Positions 33,552 to 43,690 of a stretch of DNA of 64,000 nt are shown one piece after another; the first letter of the stretch is position 1, and every line of letters begins with the position of its first letter. Made by a program: the position numbers and the translations under genes. The notes below the pieces were generated by a model. The model was not told the DNA's origin. It saw nothing but the letters and a program-made list of their open reading frames with translations, and searched no databases. Source of the DNA: Daphnia pulex (taxonomy: Eukaryota > Arthropoda > Branchiopoda > Diplostraca > Daphniidae); the NCBI RefSeq assembly GCF_021134715.1, contig NC_060018.1, positions 8,449,501-8,513,500 of the forward strand. Reading direction: 5' to 3'.

Positions 33552-34599
33552 TTCAATTTTGAGTTATGACAATTTCACTTTGCCATTAAGTTAGGATTTC
33601 TAGGTGTTTTGACTGATTAAATGATCAGTACAGCAGTAATCAACAAAAGGGCATCTTCTGGGCCCCTACCTAAGCTTGTGATAATCCTGACCTGAAACAA
33701 GCAATCGAGTTTGAAAGTTTTTTACTTAATAATTAAAATTTGAATGCATCCCACAAGAATTAAAAAAATTTGAGGATAGTGTTCCGACCCGCTCGAATCC
33801 GATTTGAAAAAAGAACTTGGGAAAGACTGGGAAATTTTTTTGTTCAACGTGTTGGGAATGAAACTTTCCCTGTAATATTGTCATTACCCAAACGAATGTT
33901 TCTTGGGCGGGTTAATACAAAGGAACTATACGTTTATGTGTTTTCCAAACGAGTTGACTATGGGTTTTTGTTTTGTACTGTTATTTTGTACACAACCTTC
34001 CTGAACCACCAGAAGCTATGCTTATTGCTTTTCCTGATTCCAGTCTTCCTATGGAAATTCCCAAGGAAAAAGTATAGCATGTGCGGAAATTCCTGAAGAT
34101 GATCGATTCCTGAAATTTTTTATGTTTTTCCGTCGACTGCTAGTAAAAGTGACGCTTGTTTTTGTTTTTAAGCTTGCTTTCATTAAGTGTTATGGATAAA
34201 TTTGACCAAATGATAAGTTATATATTATTTGAAAAAACGCTGCACTACAGTACTACATCAAGAAATAAATACCGTTCTTATCTTCATGTTGAACAAATTG
34301 ACTAATTCAAAAATTGTGTGTTTGTTCTTTATGGTAGGTGAGAATCACTCTCTACCCAGCACTTCGACCACTCATTTCAATTTCAACAAGCAGTATATTA
34401 ACATATCCTTCAAGAAAAAAAAAGTCTAGTGACAACAATGTATCATCGTGCAGAAACATGAACATGTCTCTGTTTAAGACAAAATACAAGCAATGTCAAA
34501 CAGTCACTCGTGCTCAATCTCAGGCTGAAGCACAACATTTTCATGTAAGATGTCAATTATTTCATTCCTTTTCGCAACATCTGATTGAAGGCTGAACCA
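33552..34599. other. Non-coding stretch; 16-bp motif with inverted partner at 46213
   Basis: No convincing exon. AGTGTTCCGACCCGCT at 33778-33793 is perfectly inverted at 46213-46228. The 108-codon ORF at 33770-34096 has no recognisable features. Confidence 0.4.
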
Positions 34600-35845
34600 A
34601 TCATCAGCTATTTCATTGATATCTTCATGTTCAATATCTTCAAGTAACTGGTAAGTCACGATTCGTTACCTCTGCTGATGAGAAAATTGTGGAGGGCACG
34701 GCAACACTAAATAATTCTCATGGCCTTTTCCACGTGAGCATAAATGTAATGCAAACGCCAAAATGTGTTTATGATGTCACCGAATGCATGTTGGATGAGA
34801 ATACGAGTTTGAGATAATATTGCGTTGTAATTTTTTTTTTGTCGCTAAACTTGCCTTTATCAACGGCACTACATGAGGTGTACAAGGTAATGCAGAATCA
34901 GCGTGATACTGGGAACACGGAAATAATAAAGTTGGTTCTTCATAAATAGCGAAACCTAAGTCATAGCAACGAAGACTTGCGTCGACGTTGAGTGAAGACG
35001 GCATCATTTGCACTTCCGGGGAATCCAGCGTAAGTTAAAGAAAACGAACGGTTTGGAAGACAAACAGCTAAAAAGATGAGGGAATGGTGCATCTTTCGGT
35101 TATTGAAATCCTTCTGATTTTCTGAAGGGGATACAAATTCTATGTGAGTACCGTCCATTGCTTCAATAACACCAGGGAATCCGGCAATATGTTGGAATTC
35201 ATCTGCAATCAATAGGACCTCTTCGCCTGTTGGCCATTTAACGAAATGTTGCAGCTGAAGTTCGATGATTTTGGTAATCTGATTGACGGATCTCCAAACT
35301 GTTGAAACAGATCGATTAAATAACAGCGATATTTCTCGATGGGTGCATTGGTTTGTTAAATACCACAGCGTTATATAAACCATTTCGTCCATTAGCAGAG
35401 GTTCTATATAGCGGTGTGGAAACTTTGCTGAATCTGGGAGCTTGTGACCTTGGCAAAATGAAACCAAAGCTGTAAAGGATGCCCGACATACGAAAGTGAC
35501 TTTGGAAATCCATATCTGTGAACTGTGGTATAATGTTGCAAATAAATCTGCGGAGAAAAAGAAAATGGTTTTAGGTTAATTATTATCGGTATTATGTAAA
35601 ATAGACAATAAATAAAGCTAGTTTTTTGAATTGGTATGTTTACTCTCTACTTCTACGTACCCTGATAATCGAATATGAGAAACCTGCATTGTACAATTTT
35701 TTCTAATAACTGTAAACACGTTTATTAGAAACTTATTGTAAGAAACCTCAACGCCTTCCTCGTCATCCGAATGAAATTCCGGAGTTTCCGATAATACTAA
35801 ATCAAATACAGTTTTGCAACCTACTATAAGCGCGCTGTGATCCAT
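34600..35845 (-). pseudogene. PIF/Harbinger transposase (HARBI1-like), decayed
   Basis: DDE-type transposase related to HARBI1. An N-terminal exon starts at ATG 35845 (MDHSALIVGCKTVFDLVL); the main part runs 35550-34960. Seen: THREISLLFNRSVSTVW (helix-turn-helix), GFPGVIEAMDGTHIEF (first D), NRKMHHSLIFLAVC, YAGFPGSANDAVF (second D), then ALPCTPHVVPLI near 34890. At about 34830-34700 the conserved IERAFG-type motif reads IQHAFG, so the third catalytic acid is Gln, and a TAG follows after AMRII. A frameshift near 35485 (after HFRMS) separates the start from the body. The protein is dead. The divergent Myb-like gene at 36303 completes the usual two-gene layout. Confidence 0.9.
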
Positions 35846-36302
35846 GACTAACTAACTCAATTTTATGTAGAGTTCTGGTCGACCTAATCTTTCGAAAATG
35901 AAAAGTCAATTTTTGTTTGGTTTAAAAAAAGGAGGTGGGGTAAGAAAGCTTTCCAAATTTGTTTTCTTTTCATAAAAGGTACTCATCACATGAACAATAC
36001 CAACCAAAACAAATTATGTAAATATATGTTCACTTTTCAGGTTTATGATATTTGTCTCCCGTTCCCCACAATATTCTCTGTGAAACTCAGTTCTACGTCA
36101 ACCTCTGACCATGGAAGATCCAAAAGATTTTGATTATATTGGCAATGCTATCCTGTATGGATTCATAATATAAAAGTGTGATGCCTTTTAAATTTATTCA
36201 GGCACTAGGACTGATGGTACGCTTCATTTTTAATTATTTTTCCCGTGTTTGCACTGTCCCTGTGTATCTTTTTAAATCCTTGTCACATTTATTTTATTCT
36301 AG

Positions 36303-36463
36303 AAACCTATGTTGTTTCTGTTGATATTGATGATGTGGCTGATGGGCATCATGATGTTCCCTGCCAAAATCCAAACGAGCAGTCTTACATTGAGAGCATC
36401 CAACAACTAATCAACTCCTCACAAGCCAATCAAGAACCACACTCTGCAAGATATGATGGTGAC
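36303..36463 (+). pseudogene. Harbinger Myb/SANT-like accessory gene, 5' part (split by Ty3 insertion)
   Basis: After an acceptor-like TTCTAG the reading is TYVVSVDIDDVADGHHDVPC and QSYIESIQQLINSSQAN, ending ARYDGD at the LTR boundary. The frame continues exactly at 42169, after the LTR element and its GTGAC duplication. PIF/Harbinger elements encode a Myb-like DNA-binding partner divergently from the transposase, which fits the position here. An upstream ATG exon (MEDPKDFDYIGNAIL, 36111) is plausible, but its splice phase is unclear. Confidence 0.75.
36459..36463. repeat. Target-site duplication, left copy (GTGAC)
   Basis: GTGAC directly precedes the 5' LTR and is repeated directly after the 3' LTR (42164-42168). 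Five bp is typical of Ty3-type integration. Confidence 0.95.
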
Positions 36464-36675
36464 TGTTGTGTATCGATGACATTCTCCGTGTACGGGAGAT
36501 GTCGCGACGGTCGTGGCAGCGACGGGCTAGAGAGAGAGATGAGAGGTGGACATTCGGGCTCGCGACTCCTCGCGTTAAGGTTCTCCCTTCGTGTCCGCAT
36601 CTTACCCTTGTGTGTAATCTTCGTTGTCTAATTTAGTTGTGCTGTCTTAATAAAGATCTTAACGTAGACACAACA
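36464..36675 (+). mobile_element. 5' LTR of a young Ty3-type element
   Basis: 212 bp, starts TGTTGTGTATCGATGACATT and ends ...AGACACAACA, so it has short TGTTGTG/CACAACA inverted ends. It contains AATAAA (36649-36654). By eye every base equals the 3' LTR, implying a very recent insertion. Confidence 0.95.
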
Positions 36676-36691
36676 TGGCGCAGTTGGTTTA
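36676..36691 (+). promoter_or_regulatory. Primer-binding site of the Ty3-type element
   Basis: TGGCGCAGTTGGTTTA begins directly after the LTR with TGG, as expected for pairing with the CCA end of a tRNA. The tRNA was not identified. Confidence 0.7.
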
Positions 36692-37056
36692 ACCTTTTCC
36701 CCTCTAACTAGTGCTGCGATTCCCAATACCGTGCGTCTCTCGCAGTCGCGTGGTCTGTGATCGCCGCCATCTTGGATGCCATCTCCCTTTCGCATCGGAC
36801 GTCGTAGCGTAGCCATTTCTGCCTCGCTTTTATCGCCGTGCATCTGTGTGGAGATTCTACCATCCTATTGGTAATTCTTTCGGTGTGTGCGTTCACATAG
36901 TGACGCTATTACAATCGTGTGATCGGGCGTGCCGCTACTTCATTTATTTTCGTGCGCGTGTCTGCCCCCTTAGTACATCTGACATTGCAGTGTAGCCGCT
37001 CTCCTTATTTACTAGTGGCGTGATCGGCCAACGTATTTGAACCACATCATGGGGCG

Positions 37057-37527
37057 GTGTACATGAACGATCCCTATTTTTTCAGACACCCTCGTCGTCC
37101 ACGTTCACCCAGTTTATCCCGCAACAACATGACGTCGGCAGCGGATGCGTTGGCAGCAGCCAACGCAGCAACAGCAGCTATCGCGGCTAACGACGCACGG
37201 ATCGACGCCATTGAAGTCGGTCAGACGGCCATTGCTACCCAATTGGCCCAACTTTTGGCCATCGTTCAAGCTGGCGGCGCCGGCGGCGGCGCTGGAGGTG
37301 GTGGTGCTGGCGGAGGCGGTGGCGGTGGCGCTGGCGGAGGCGGTGGCGCTGGCGGAGGTGCTGGTGCTGGCGGAGGCGGTGGCGCTGGTGGAGGTGGCGG
37401 TGCTGGTGGAGGCGGTGGCGCTGGTGGCGGTGGACCTTTGTTGCCTCCATTACCCCCCCCCAAAGACGGCGACTGGATCCACCCGGAGTTGACAAACTTC
37501 ACAGCGATATATCTATTCCGCTTTTGA
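37057..37527 (+). CDS. Ty3-type Gag, N-terminal part, with long poly-Gly/Ala tract
   Basis: The ORF begins MYMNDPYFFRHPRRPR; an internal ATG at 37129 (MTSAADALAAANAA) is an alternative start. An Ala-rich helical section (IDAIEVGQTAIATQLAQLL) precedes a tract of about 55 residues of Gly with interspersed Ala (37270-37435, GGCGGT-type repeats), then PPLPPPKDGDW. It stops at TGA 37525-37527. The next ORF lies in the -1 frame and overlaps by 4 nt, so one Gag protein is split here, either by a programmed shift at CTTTTGA or by mutation. The G-rich repeat may vary in length between copies. Confidence 0.85.
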   Translation: MYMNDPYFFRHPRRPRSPSLSRNNMTSAADALAAANAATAAIAANDARIDAIEVGQTAIATQLAQLLAIVQAGGAGGGAGGGGAGGGGGGGAGGGGGAGGGAGAGGGGGAGGGGGAGGGGGAGGGGPLLPPLPPPKDGDWIHPELTNFTAIYLFRF

Positions 37528-38501
37528 AATCATGGAGGAATCGGTGGAATGATTTTGTGGAACTAAGTCAGCTGGCTAGTTACCCTATCACGGAACAGAT
37601 GGCAGCATTCCGAATGTCACTGGATCCCACAATGCAACAAGTGGTGGAGGTTGGACTAAACATCACCCCGGCGACTATAACCACTCCCGACCAAGTGCTC
37701 GACCGCATCGCGGATTATATTCGTGCTAAGCGGAATGTTGCACTGGACCGCGTGGCGTTCGAAGAGCGGAAGCAGGGACCGTCAGAATCATTCGACGACT
37801 TCTATATCGGGTTGCGTCGGCTGGCGGACGCAGCAGACTTGTGCGGAACATGCACAGAAACGAGATTGGTAACGCGCATCATTGCCGGAACTCGGGACAC
37901 GGAAACAAAAAAGAAACTGTTGGCTCTTAGTCCGTTCCCAACCTTACAAGCCACGGTCAACATTTGTCGGAGCGAAGAATCGGCTCGGGCAAATGAGCGC
38001 ATTCTCAGTGGGCAATCCGGAGTGGCAGCCATTTTGACGAAACAAGGTCAATCAGACCGTCGCCCATACAAAAATGAGTGCGGATCATGCGGCCGGGCAT
38101 CTCATGCTCCAGAAGAAAGCTGTCCGGCGGTTGGAAAGTCGTGCCATCTATGTGGAAAACCGAACCACTTCTCCCCGAAATGTCCCAACCGGAATAAGGA
38201 AAAAACCGGCACGAGCGGTGGCGCTAGTGGTGGCGCCAAATCTAAGATGGCGCATATCATCATTGGAAACATCCAGGCCAACCAAAATCGCCGGGGGTCC
38301 CCTACTATATCCCTGGAAATATTGGAAGAAGACGGCGCAGTAGCAGCACTGCTTACTAATGCAATTCCGGATCCTGGCGCTGAAGTCAGTGTGTGCGGAA
38401 AGGACGTCATGGAGGCCATCGGAATATCTGAAAGTCAGTTGGCAGCTTCATCGTTCGACTTGGTTATGGCAGACCGCTCGTCGCCACTGTTGTCTATTTA
38501 G
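37524..38501 (+). CDS. Ty3-type Gag C-terminus, double CCHC knuckle and protease start
   Basis: Capsid-like residues (WNDFVELSQLASYPITEQMA, ALDRVAFEERKQ) precede two zinc knuckles: CGSCGRASHAPEESC and CHLCGKPNHFSPKC. The protease follows with AIPDPGAEVSVCG; aspartic proteases usually read D-[ST]-G, so the Pro after Asp is unusual. The frame ends at TAG 38499-38501, inside the protease domain. Downstream sequence in the same frame continues naturally into the rest of the protease and RT. Confidence 0.9.
   Translation: MKSWRNRWNDFVELSQLASYPITEQMAAFRMSLDPTMQQVVEVGLNITPATITTPDQVLDRIADYIRAKRNVALDRVAFEERKQGPSESFDDFYIGLRRLADAADLCGTCTETRLVTRIIAGTRDTETKKKLLALSPFPTLQATVNICRSEESARANERILSGQSGVAAILTKQGQSDRRPYKNECGSCGRASHAPEESCPAVGKSCHLCGKPNHFSPKCPNRNKEKTGTSGGASGGAKSKMAHIIIGNIQANQNRRGSPTISLEILEEDGAVAALLTNAIPDPGAEVSVCGKDVMEAIGISESQLAASSFDLVMADRSSPLLSI
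38499..38501 (+). other. In-frame amber codon between protease and RT
   Basis: TAG followed by CAACGG separates two open frames that are otherwise in register. The +1 to +3 bases CAA match the start of the plant-virus-type readthrough context CARYYA, but the following CGG does not. Programmed readthrough or a simple nonsense mutation are both possible. Confidence 0.75.
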
Positions 38502-38516
38502 CAACGGGATCTGACA

Positions 38517-41500
38517 GTGCGGTACAGTGATCAAAGTGCCCGCATCACGGTCGTGTTTTGCCCTGAGATTAGTGGAATGCTGCTATGCCGAGTAGACTGT
38601 ATCAGTCTGAACATTCTACATCAGGATTATCCTAAACCGTTGGTGCCGATAAATTCTTTAAGGGCGACGGACGCTCCATTACATCCGGGCGACACGGTAG
38701 CCCCTTCCAGCGGTCCCTTTCTCCGCGGCGTTTACATTCCGGTGGAGCCTAGTGCGGAACAAATTTCTTTCGTCGAATCGGCCATCATGGCAGAATTTGA
38801 TGTAGTGTTCCACCAAGACGACGAGTTACGTCAGATGGTTGGCCCAGACATGGAGATACAAATACGCGATGATGCTGTCCCCTTCTACGTCAATGGCGCG
38901 CGCCCGATTGCGTTCGGCGACCGCGTCGAAGTCAAGAATAAGCTGGACGAACTGGTCAAGAAGAAAGTGATTGTGCCTGTCAGTGAGCCGTCGGAGTGGG
39001 CCGCACCGTTGGTAGTGATCCGCGGTCCAGGCGGTAAGCTTCGGATTTGTGTCGACCACACGCGCTTAAATAAATTCGTCAAACGGCCTACACACCCGAC
39101 TCGCACGCCACGGGACGCAGTGGCCGTAATCGACAGCGAATGTCGCTTCTTCACTAGTTTCGACGCTGTGAACGGTTACTACCAAATCCCCCTTCATCCA
39201 TCCAGCCAGCACCTCACAACGTTCATGACTCCATGGGGACGGTATAAATTCTTACGCGCATCCATGGGCCTATGCAGCTCCGGCGATGAGTACAACCGGC
39301 GGGCGGACGCGGCATTTGCAGCCATGACCAACACCATAAGAGTGGTGGACGATTTGCTGCGCTTTGATCGCTCGTTTCCAGCACATGTCGCCGGCGTCTG
39401 CGCGATCTTGCAAGCCGCCCGTGTAGCTGGGATTACGTTTAGTAAGGAAAAGTTTCGCTTCGCCCAACCCCGAATTTCTTGGGTCGGCTATGACATTCAA
39501 CACGGCGGCATCACAATCGAGGAAGGTAAACTGAAGGCATTATCACAGTTCCCCCGCCCAACCAATATCTCGGAGCTCCGATCGTTTATGGGCTTGGTAG
39601 AACAGTTGGCGGGATTCTCAACAGAAGTAGCTGCCGCAAAAGCCCCTCTACGCCCTCTGCTCAGCACTCGCAACCCATATGTCTGGACGGCAGACCACGA
39701 CCAGGCCTTCGAAGCAGTGAAGCTAGCCCTCGTTTCTCCTCCAGTGCTCGTTCATTTCGACCCGGGACGAGAAACTACAATTCAGGTCGACGCGTCGCGG
39801 AAAAATGGCATGGGATACGCCCTACTACAGCGCCACGGCGATTCATGGCGGTTGGTGGACGCCAACTCACGCTGGTGTACGGACACCGAATCCCGATATG
39901 CCATCGTGGAACTGGAGTTGGCCGCCGTAGAATGGGCTATCCGGAAGTGCCGCCTGTACCTGTCGGGCCTACCTAACTTCACGTTGATGGTCGACCATCA
40001 AGCGCTGGTGGCGATCCTTGACAAATATACCCTCGACGCAATCGACAATCCAAAAATCCAGCGACTTAAGGAGCGCTTGTCCCCATATTCTTTTACCACC
40101 GTGTGGCGCAGGGGAAAAGACCATGCAATACCGGACGCACTTTCACGAGCACCCGTAAACGACCCGGCAGTGGACGATGAATGCGTTGGGACGGAACTAG
40201 CATTCTCCGTGCGTCATGTAGTTATTCAGAGCGTCAACGCAATTATCGAACCGGAAGACGAAGCAGTTTCACCGAGTCATCTGCCGGATCACCTTCTCGA
40301 CGATTTACGCACGGGAGCAGCAGCCGATCCTCATTACCTTGACCTCATCGCTGCAGTTGAATCCGGATTTCCTACGAATCGTGCGCTCATTCCGACCCAC
40401 ATCCGTCAATTCTGGTCAATTCGCGATCAGCTGTCCACAGATGGCGGCCTCGTTCTGTACGGCTCGCGCATCGTTATCCCTCTCGCATCACGCCGTAAAA
40501 TCCTCACGAAATTGCACGCGGCTCATCAGGGGATCGTGAGGACAAAACGGCGCGCACAACAGACCGTTTATTGGCCGGGAATCACCAATGACGTCACGAT
40601 GTTGGTGGAGCGCTGCGCCACCTGCCAGGAACGCTTGGCGAGCCAAGGCCAGGAACCGCTGTTGGCCGATCCTATGCCAACGTATGGTTTTGAAGACGTC
40701 TCCGTGGACTTGTTCCAACATGGGTCTCTACATGTCTTGGTTTATGCCGACCGTCTGTCAGGGTGGCCGGTAGTGCATCAGTGGAAGCATGACCCGACGG
40801 CCCGGGAGGTGATGCAGGCCGTCATCAGCAACTTCGTGGAATTGGGTGTTCCGATGCGCCTTCGTTCGGATAACGGCCCGCAATTTGATGCCGGAATTTT
40901 TCAGGCGGCTCTTCAACGCTGGGGAGTAGCGTGGGGCAATTCCACCCCGCACTATCCCCAAAGTAACGGGCATGCAGAGGCGGCGGTGAAAGCGGTGAAG
41001 GAGTTGGTGCTGAAGCTGGCCCCATCCGGAGATTTATCATCGGAGGAGTTCCTCGCCGGATTGCTGGAATTCCGGAATACTCCGCACGAGACGGGACTGT
41101 CGCCGGCTCAAATCGTTTTTGGCCATCAGCTCCGCTCTATCGTTCCAGCTCACCGCTCATCCTACGCCAGCCAATGGAAAGAGGTTATGGCGGCGCGAGA
41201 ACGACAGGCTGAAGCGAACGCGGCCACGAAATTCCGCTTTGACTCCCGAACCCGTCCACTCTGCCCCCTCCCCGTCGGGGCGCCGGTACGTGTTCAGGAT
41301 AACAAGACAAAATTATGGAGCCACATTGGGGTGATCGTCGCGGTTGGCCGATACCGGTCATATCGTGTCAAATTCGCTAGCGGCAGCGTGCTTTGGCGCA
41401 ACAGGCGATTCATCCGTCTCATGGTACCTTCAACGGCCGAGGAAGAGGGCGGCGCAGAACCGGAGTCAACGGAGACGAGCGACCAACACGCAGCGGCGAC

Positions 41501-41603
41501 CATGGACCGCCCGGAAGACGGGCGGCAGCCAGCAGCAACCACCCCACCAGCTCCCCGCAGAAGCGCCCGTCAACGCAAGCCCCGGGTTATGTTTTCAGTC
41601 TAA
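38517..41603 (+). CDS. Ty3-type Pol: RT, RNase H and integrase
   Basis: A 1028-codon open frame with no own ATG near its start; expression probably depends on readthrough of the TAG at 38499. Order: end of protease and spacer (residues 1-75), RT (about 155-330; [26 protein letters not shown], catalytic VVDDLLRF in place of the commoner YxDD), RNase H (about 425-550; [30 protein letters not shown]), and integrase zinc finger (about 665-705; H-A-A-H ... C-x2-C). The integrase core follows, with [13 protein letters not shown] and NGHAEAAVK supplying D, D, E. The C-terminal part [10 protein letters not shown] and an acidic/basic tail end at 41603. No stop or frameshift lies inside, in agreement with identical LTRs. 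Confidence 0.95.
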   Translation: MRYSDQSARITVVFCPEISGMLLCRVDCISLNILHQDYPKPLVPINSLRATDAPLHPGDTVAPSSGPFLRGVYIPVEPSAEQISFVESAIMAEFDVVFHQDDELRQMVGPDMEIQIRDDAVPFYVNGARPIAFGDRVEVKNKLDELVKKKVIVPVSEPSEWAAPLVVIRGPGGKLRICVDHTRLNKFVKRPTHPTRTPRDAVAVIDSECRFFTSFDAVNGYYQIPLHPSSQHLTTFMTPWGRYKFLRASMGLCSSGDEYNRRADAAFAAMTNTIRVVDDLLRFDRSFPAHVAGVCAILQAARVAGITFSKEKFRFAQPRISWVGYDIQHGGITIEEGKLKALSQFPRPTNISELRSFMGLVEQLAGFSTEVAAAKAPLRPLLSTRNPYVWTADHDQAFEAVKLALVSPPVLVHFDPGRETTIQVDASRKNGMGYALLQRHGDSWRLVDANSRWCTDTESRYAIVELELAAVEWAIRKCRLYLSGLPNFTLMVDHQALVAILDKYTLDAIDNPKIQRLKERLSPYSFTTVWRRGKDHAIPDALSRAPVNDPAVDDECVGTELAFSVRHVVIQSVNAIIEPEDEAVSPSHLPDHLLDDLRTGAAADPHYLDLIAAVESGFPTNRALIPTHIRQFWSIRDQLSTDGGLVLYGSRIVIPLASRRKILTKLHAAHQGIVRTKRRAQQTVYWPGITNDVTMLVERCATCQERLASQGQEPLLADPMPTYGFEDVSVDLFQHGSLHVLVYADRLSGWPVVHQWKHDPTAREVMQAVISNFVELGVPMRLRSDNGPQFDAGIFQAALQRWGVAWGNSTPHYPQSNGHAEAAVKAVKELVLKLAPSGDLSSEEFLAGLLEFRNTPHETGLSPAQIVFGHQLRSIVPAHRSSYASQWKEVMAARERQAEANAATKFRFDSRTRPLCPLPVGAPVRVQDNKTKLWSHIGVIVAVGRYRSYRVKFASGSVLWRNRRFIRLMVPSTAEEEGGAEPESTETSDQHAAATMDRPEDGRQPAATTPPAPRRSARQRKPRVMFSV

Positions 41604-41815
41604 CGTCCCATGTTTAATCATTGAGATGTTCATTCCATGTCCTTAATGTCTACAGCAATCCATGTTAATGTCAATTCATGTTTAATCATCGATTTGTGTC
41701 ATTCCATGTCTTTCATGTCTAATGCCATCCATGTCGGTGTCAATTCATGTTTAATCATCGATTTGTTTCATTCAATGTCCTCCATGTCCCTCATGTTCAA
41801 CGCGCCAACCGTCGT
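41604..41815. repeat. 69-bp tandem repeat in the Ty3-type 3' region
   Basis: About 2.5 copies of a 69-bp unit carrying TTCATGTTTAATCATCGATTTGT and CATGTC motifs (41600-41800). CCATGTC/TCATGTC words recur throughout. Non-coding spacer between pol and the 3' LTR. Confidence 0.8.
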
Positions 41816-41942
41816 GGATTATTATGTGTCTCATGTGCCCAAATCAGTTCCTTATTTGTGTACGCGCATACCACACCCTCATTATCTAGATATTGAAGCC
41901 GCCGCCCGTACGTCGACAGCCGTCGACAGCGTACGTCGGCTC

Positions 41943-41951
41943 GGGAGGAGT
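41943..41951 (+). promoter_or_regulatory. Polypurine tract of the Ty3-type element
   Basis: GGGAGGAG followed by T lies directly before the 3' LTR, the place where plus-strand priming occurs in LTR elements. Confidence 0.7.
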
Positions 41952-42163
41952 TGTTGTGTATCGATGACATTCTCCGTGTACGGGAGATGTCGCGACGGTC
42001 GTGGCAGCGACGGGCTAGAGAGAGAGATGAGAGGTGGACATTCGGGCTCGCGACTCCTCGCGTTAAGGTTCTCCCTTCGTGTCCGCATCTTACCCTTGTG
42101 TGTAATCTTCGTTGTCTAATTTAGTTGTGCTGTCTTAATAAAGATCTTAACGTAGACACAACA
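41952..42163 (+). mobile_element. 3' LTR of the young Ty3-type element
   Basis: 212 bp, same length as the 5' LTR and identical by eye. It is followed by the GTGAC target duplication (42164-42168). The whole element is 36464-42163, 5.7 kb. Confidence 0.95.
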
Positions 42164-42540
42164 GTGACAATGAAGCTAGAGCTGAATATACTCTGGACGT
42201 TACAGAGACCGCTTGCTCGACTGCAACAGAAACGGCGTCCAAGGAAGAAGAAGTGATCGGCATTTTTTCAGTTGACAACCATGCAGTCGACACGGATGAT
42301 GATATTTGGTCAGGCAAACGATCTCAAGAACGAAAACAAATTTACTTCGTTGCTTCTGTGCGGCTTTTGGAAATCATAAAAGACCGTTGGGAGGTAGTAA
42401 GTGATAAAAAAATAAAGAGACGAGTGCTATTCTTTTCGATTGCAGTCGAATTAAGGCGAAAAGGTGTTAATATTAGCCGAAAACCAGATATAGCCTGGGT
42501 GAAAGCCTATGGCCGATGGAATACTAAAAGAGTCTTGTAA
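42164..42540 (+). pseudogene. Harbinger Myb/SANT-like accessory gene, 3' part
   Basis: The frame interrupted at 36463 continues: NEARAEYTLDVTETACST, then SVRLLEIIKDRWEVV, SIAVELRRKG and PDIAWVKAYGRW, ending RVL and stop at 42538-42540. The tryptophan spacing and basic helices fit the Myb/SANT-like (MADF-type) partner protein that helps PIF/Harbinger transposases enter the nucleus and bind ends. Removing the LTR element and one GTGAC joins both parts without a frame change, so the gene was open when the Ty3-type element landed. It is shorter than many relatives at the C-terminus. Confidence 0.8.
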
Positions 42541-42568
42541 GACATACACTGATTCAATATCGATCTCA

Positions 42569-42784
42569 CAAATGGTGCAAATGGAAGGCAACTTTACAAA
42601 GGGCAGGTAAATGGTTGTGATCGTGCTTAATTTTCTAACTAACTTTTGTCTGTTTCCTTAATGCATCTCATTGATCCAATCATCCGTCCCTTGAACCTTC
42701 CACTGCTTTTTTCCTTGTATACCTTCCACTTCTCTGCACCATTTGCCTGCCCTTTGTACACTTGCCTTCCATTTGCACCGTTTG
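42569..42784. repeat. Inverted repeat with 46-bp arms
   Basis: The arm 42569-42614 (CAAATGGTGCAAATGGAAGG ... GGGCAGG) is about 87 percent complementary to 42739-42784, around a 124-bp spacer. It lies just after the Harbinger accessory gene and may be a foldback element or subterminal repeat of that transposon. Confidence 0.8.
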
Positions 42785-43427
42785 TTTCCTGACTCGATTG
42801 TATCTTCTGTTTTTGGTCCCAGTGGTAAATGGTAATGAAGTCAAAATGAACAGTGATTAGTTTGTATTATATTAATCTATTTTATTATATCTGATTATGA
42901 TGGACAATAGTCAAACGTGTTTGCAGTGAATTGATTTTAAAAAAATTCCCAGAGTTTTTAACTCTTACGTTCCTTCATCAGCAATTTCCCTTTCTATTGC
43001 TTTTATGTTGATTTTTAAGTTTTCTGGAACAAGGGGCCTGTCATCCCAAGTGCAATCGGGTCCCCATAATCTCTTGCTACAAGTCTACGACAAAAGCTTA
43101 TCCCATGAATATATTTTTAATTGCATTTTGATCCATAAAGCTTTGTGGGGGTAAGTATTCAAATTTTAATAATTAAGTAATAAACCTTTAAACTGTATTG
43201 TTTGTATCAGGTCAGGATTATCACAACCATATATATAGCACCAAATAGATGCTCAAATGTTGATATGCTGCTGGACTGGTCATTTTGTAAGTTCCAAGAT
43301 TTAATGAATAACGGTTCTCTACAGAGGAAAAAGGCGTTTGAATTAACTAATTATAGTTTTCCTATTAAAACTTGCAAAACCTGAAGAGAAGTTATCTCCT
43401 CCCTCTTTCCATAAAAACAAGGGAGAA

Positions 43428-43690
43428 ATGCACAATGGAACAATGGAACAATCACCATGTACTGTGAGAATTAACGCAAGTGTAAGAAGTATCATCGAAG
43501 ATCCTGAAAGTCATCATAGAAGTAAACTCATATCCACCCACTATTTTTTAGTTCACGATCAACAAGAGCTGCGAACAATCAAAATGGCCAAAGTTTCCTC
43601 TCATGACGATGTCATGGACATGTTTAAAAAAGCACTGCCCCGAGAGTTTTCCAGTGAAATTGCAAGGGGATAGGAATTCGTGAAGTCAAA
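43428..43690 (+). pseudogene. Ty1/Copia RNase H C-terminal relic
   Basis: HHRSKLISTHYFLVHD and VSSHDDVMDMFKKALPRE match the final part of Copia-type Pol, where the family has a SKHID.RYHF...H box and a DMFTKALP motif (here M-F-K-K-A-L-P). It stops at 43671-43673. Only the last 80 residues remain; no LTR found. Confidence 0.8.

Noticed and set aside
33770-34096. 108-codon plus-strand ORF as a gene
   Set aside because: No motif or splice context, biased hydrophobic composition and overlap with a 16-bp repeat end.
36245-36631. 128-codon ORF across the 5' LTR, and 41637-42119 across the 3' LTR
   Set aside because: Both end with the same LTR-encoded residues; they are readings through LTR and flanking sequence, not genes.
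37235-37502. Antisense ORFs with long Pro/Ala or His/Arg repeats
   Set aside because: They are mirror readings of the GGCGGT repeat in gag and have no independent support.
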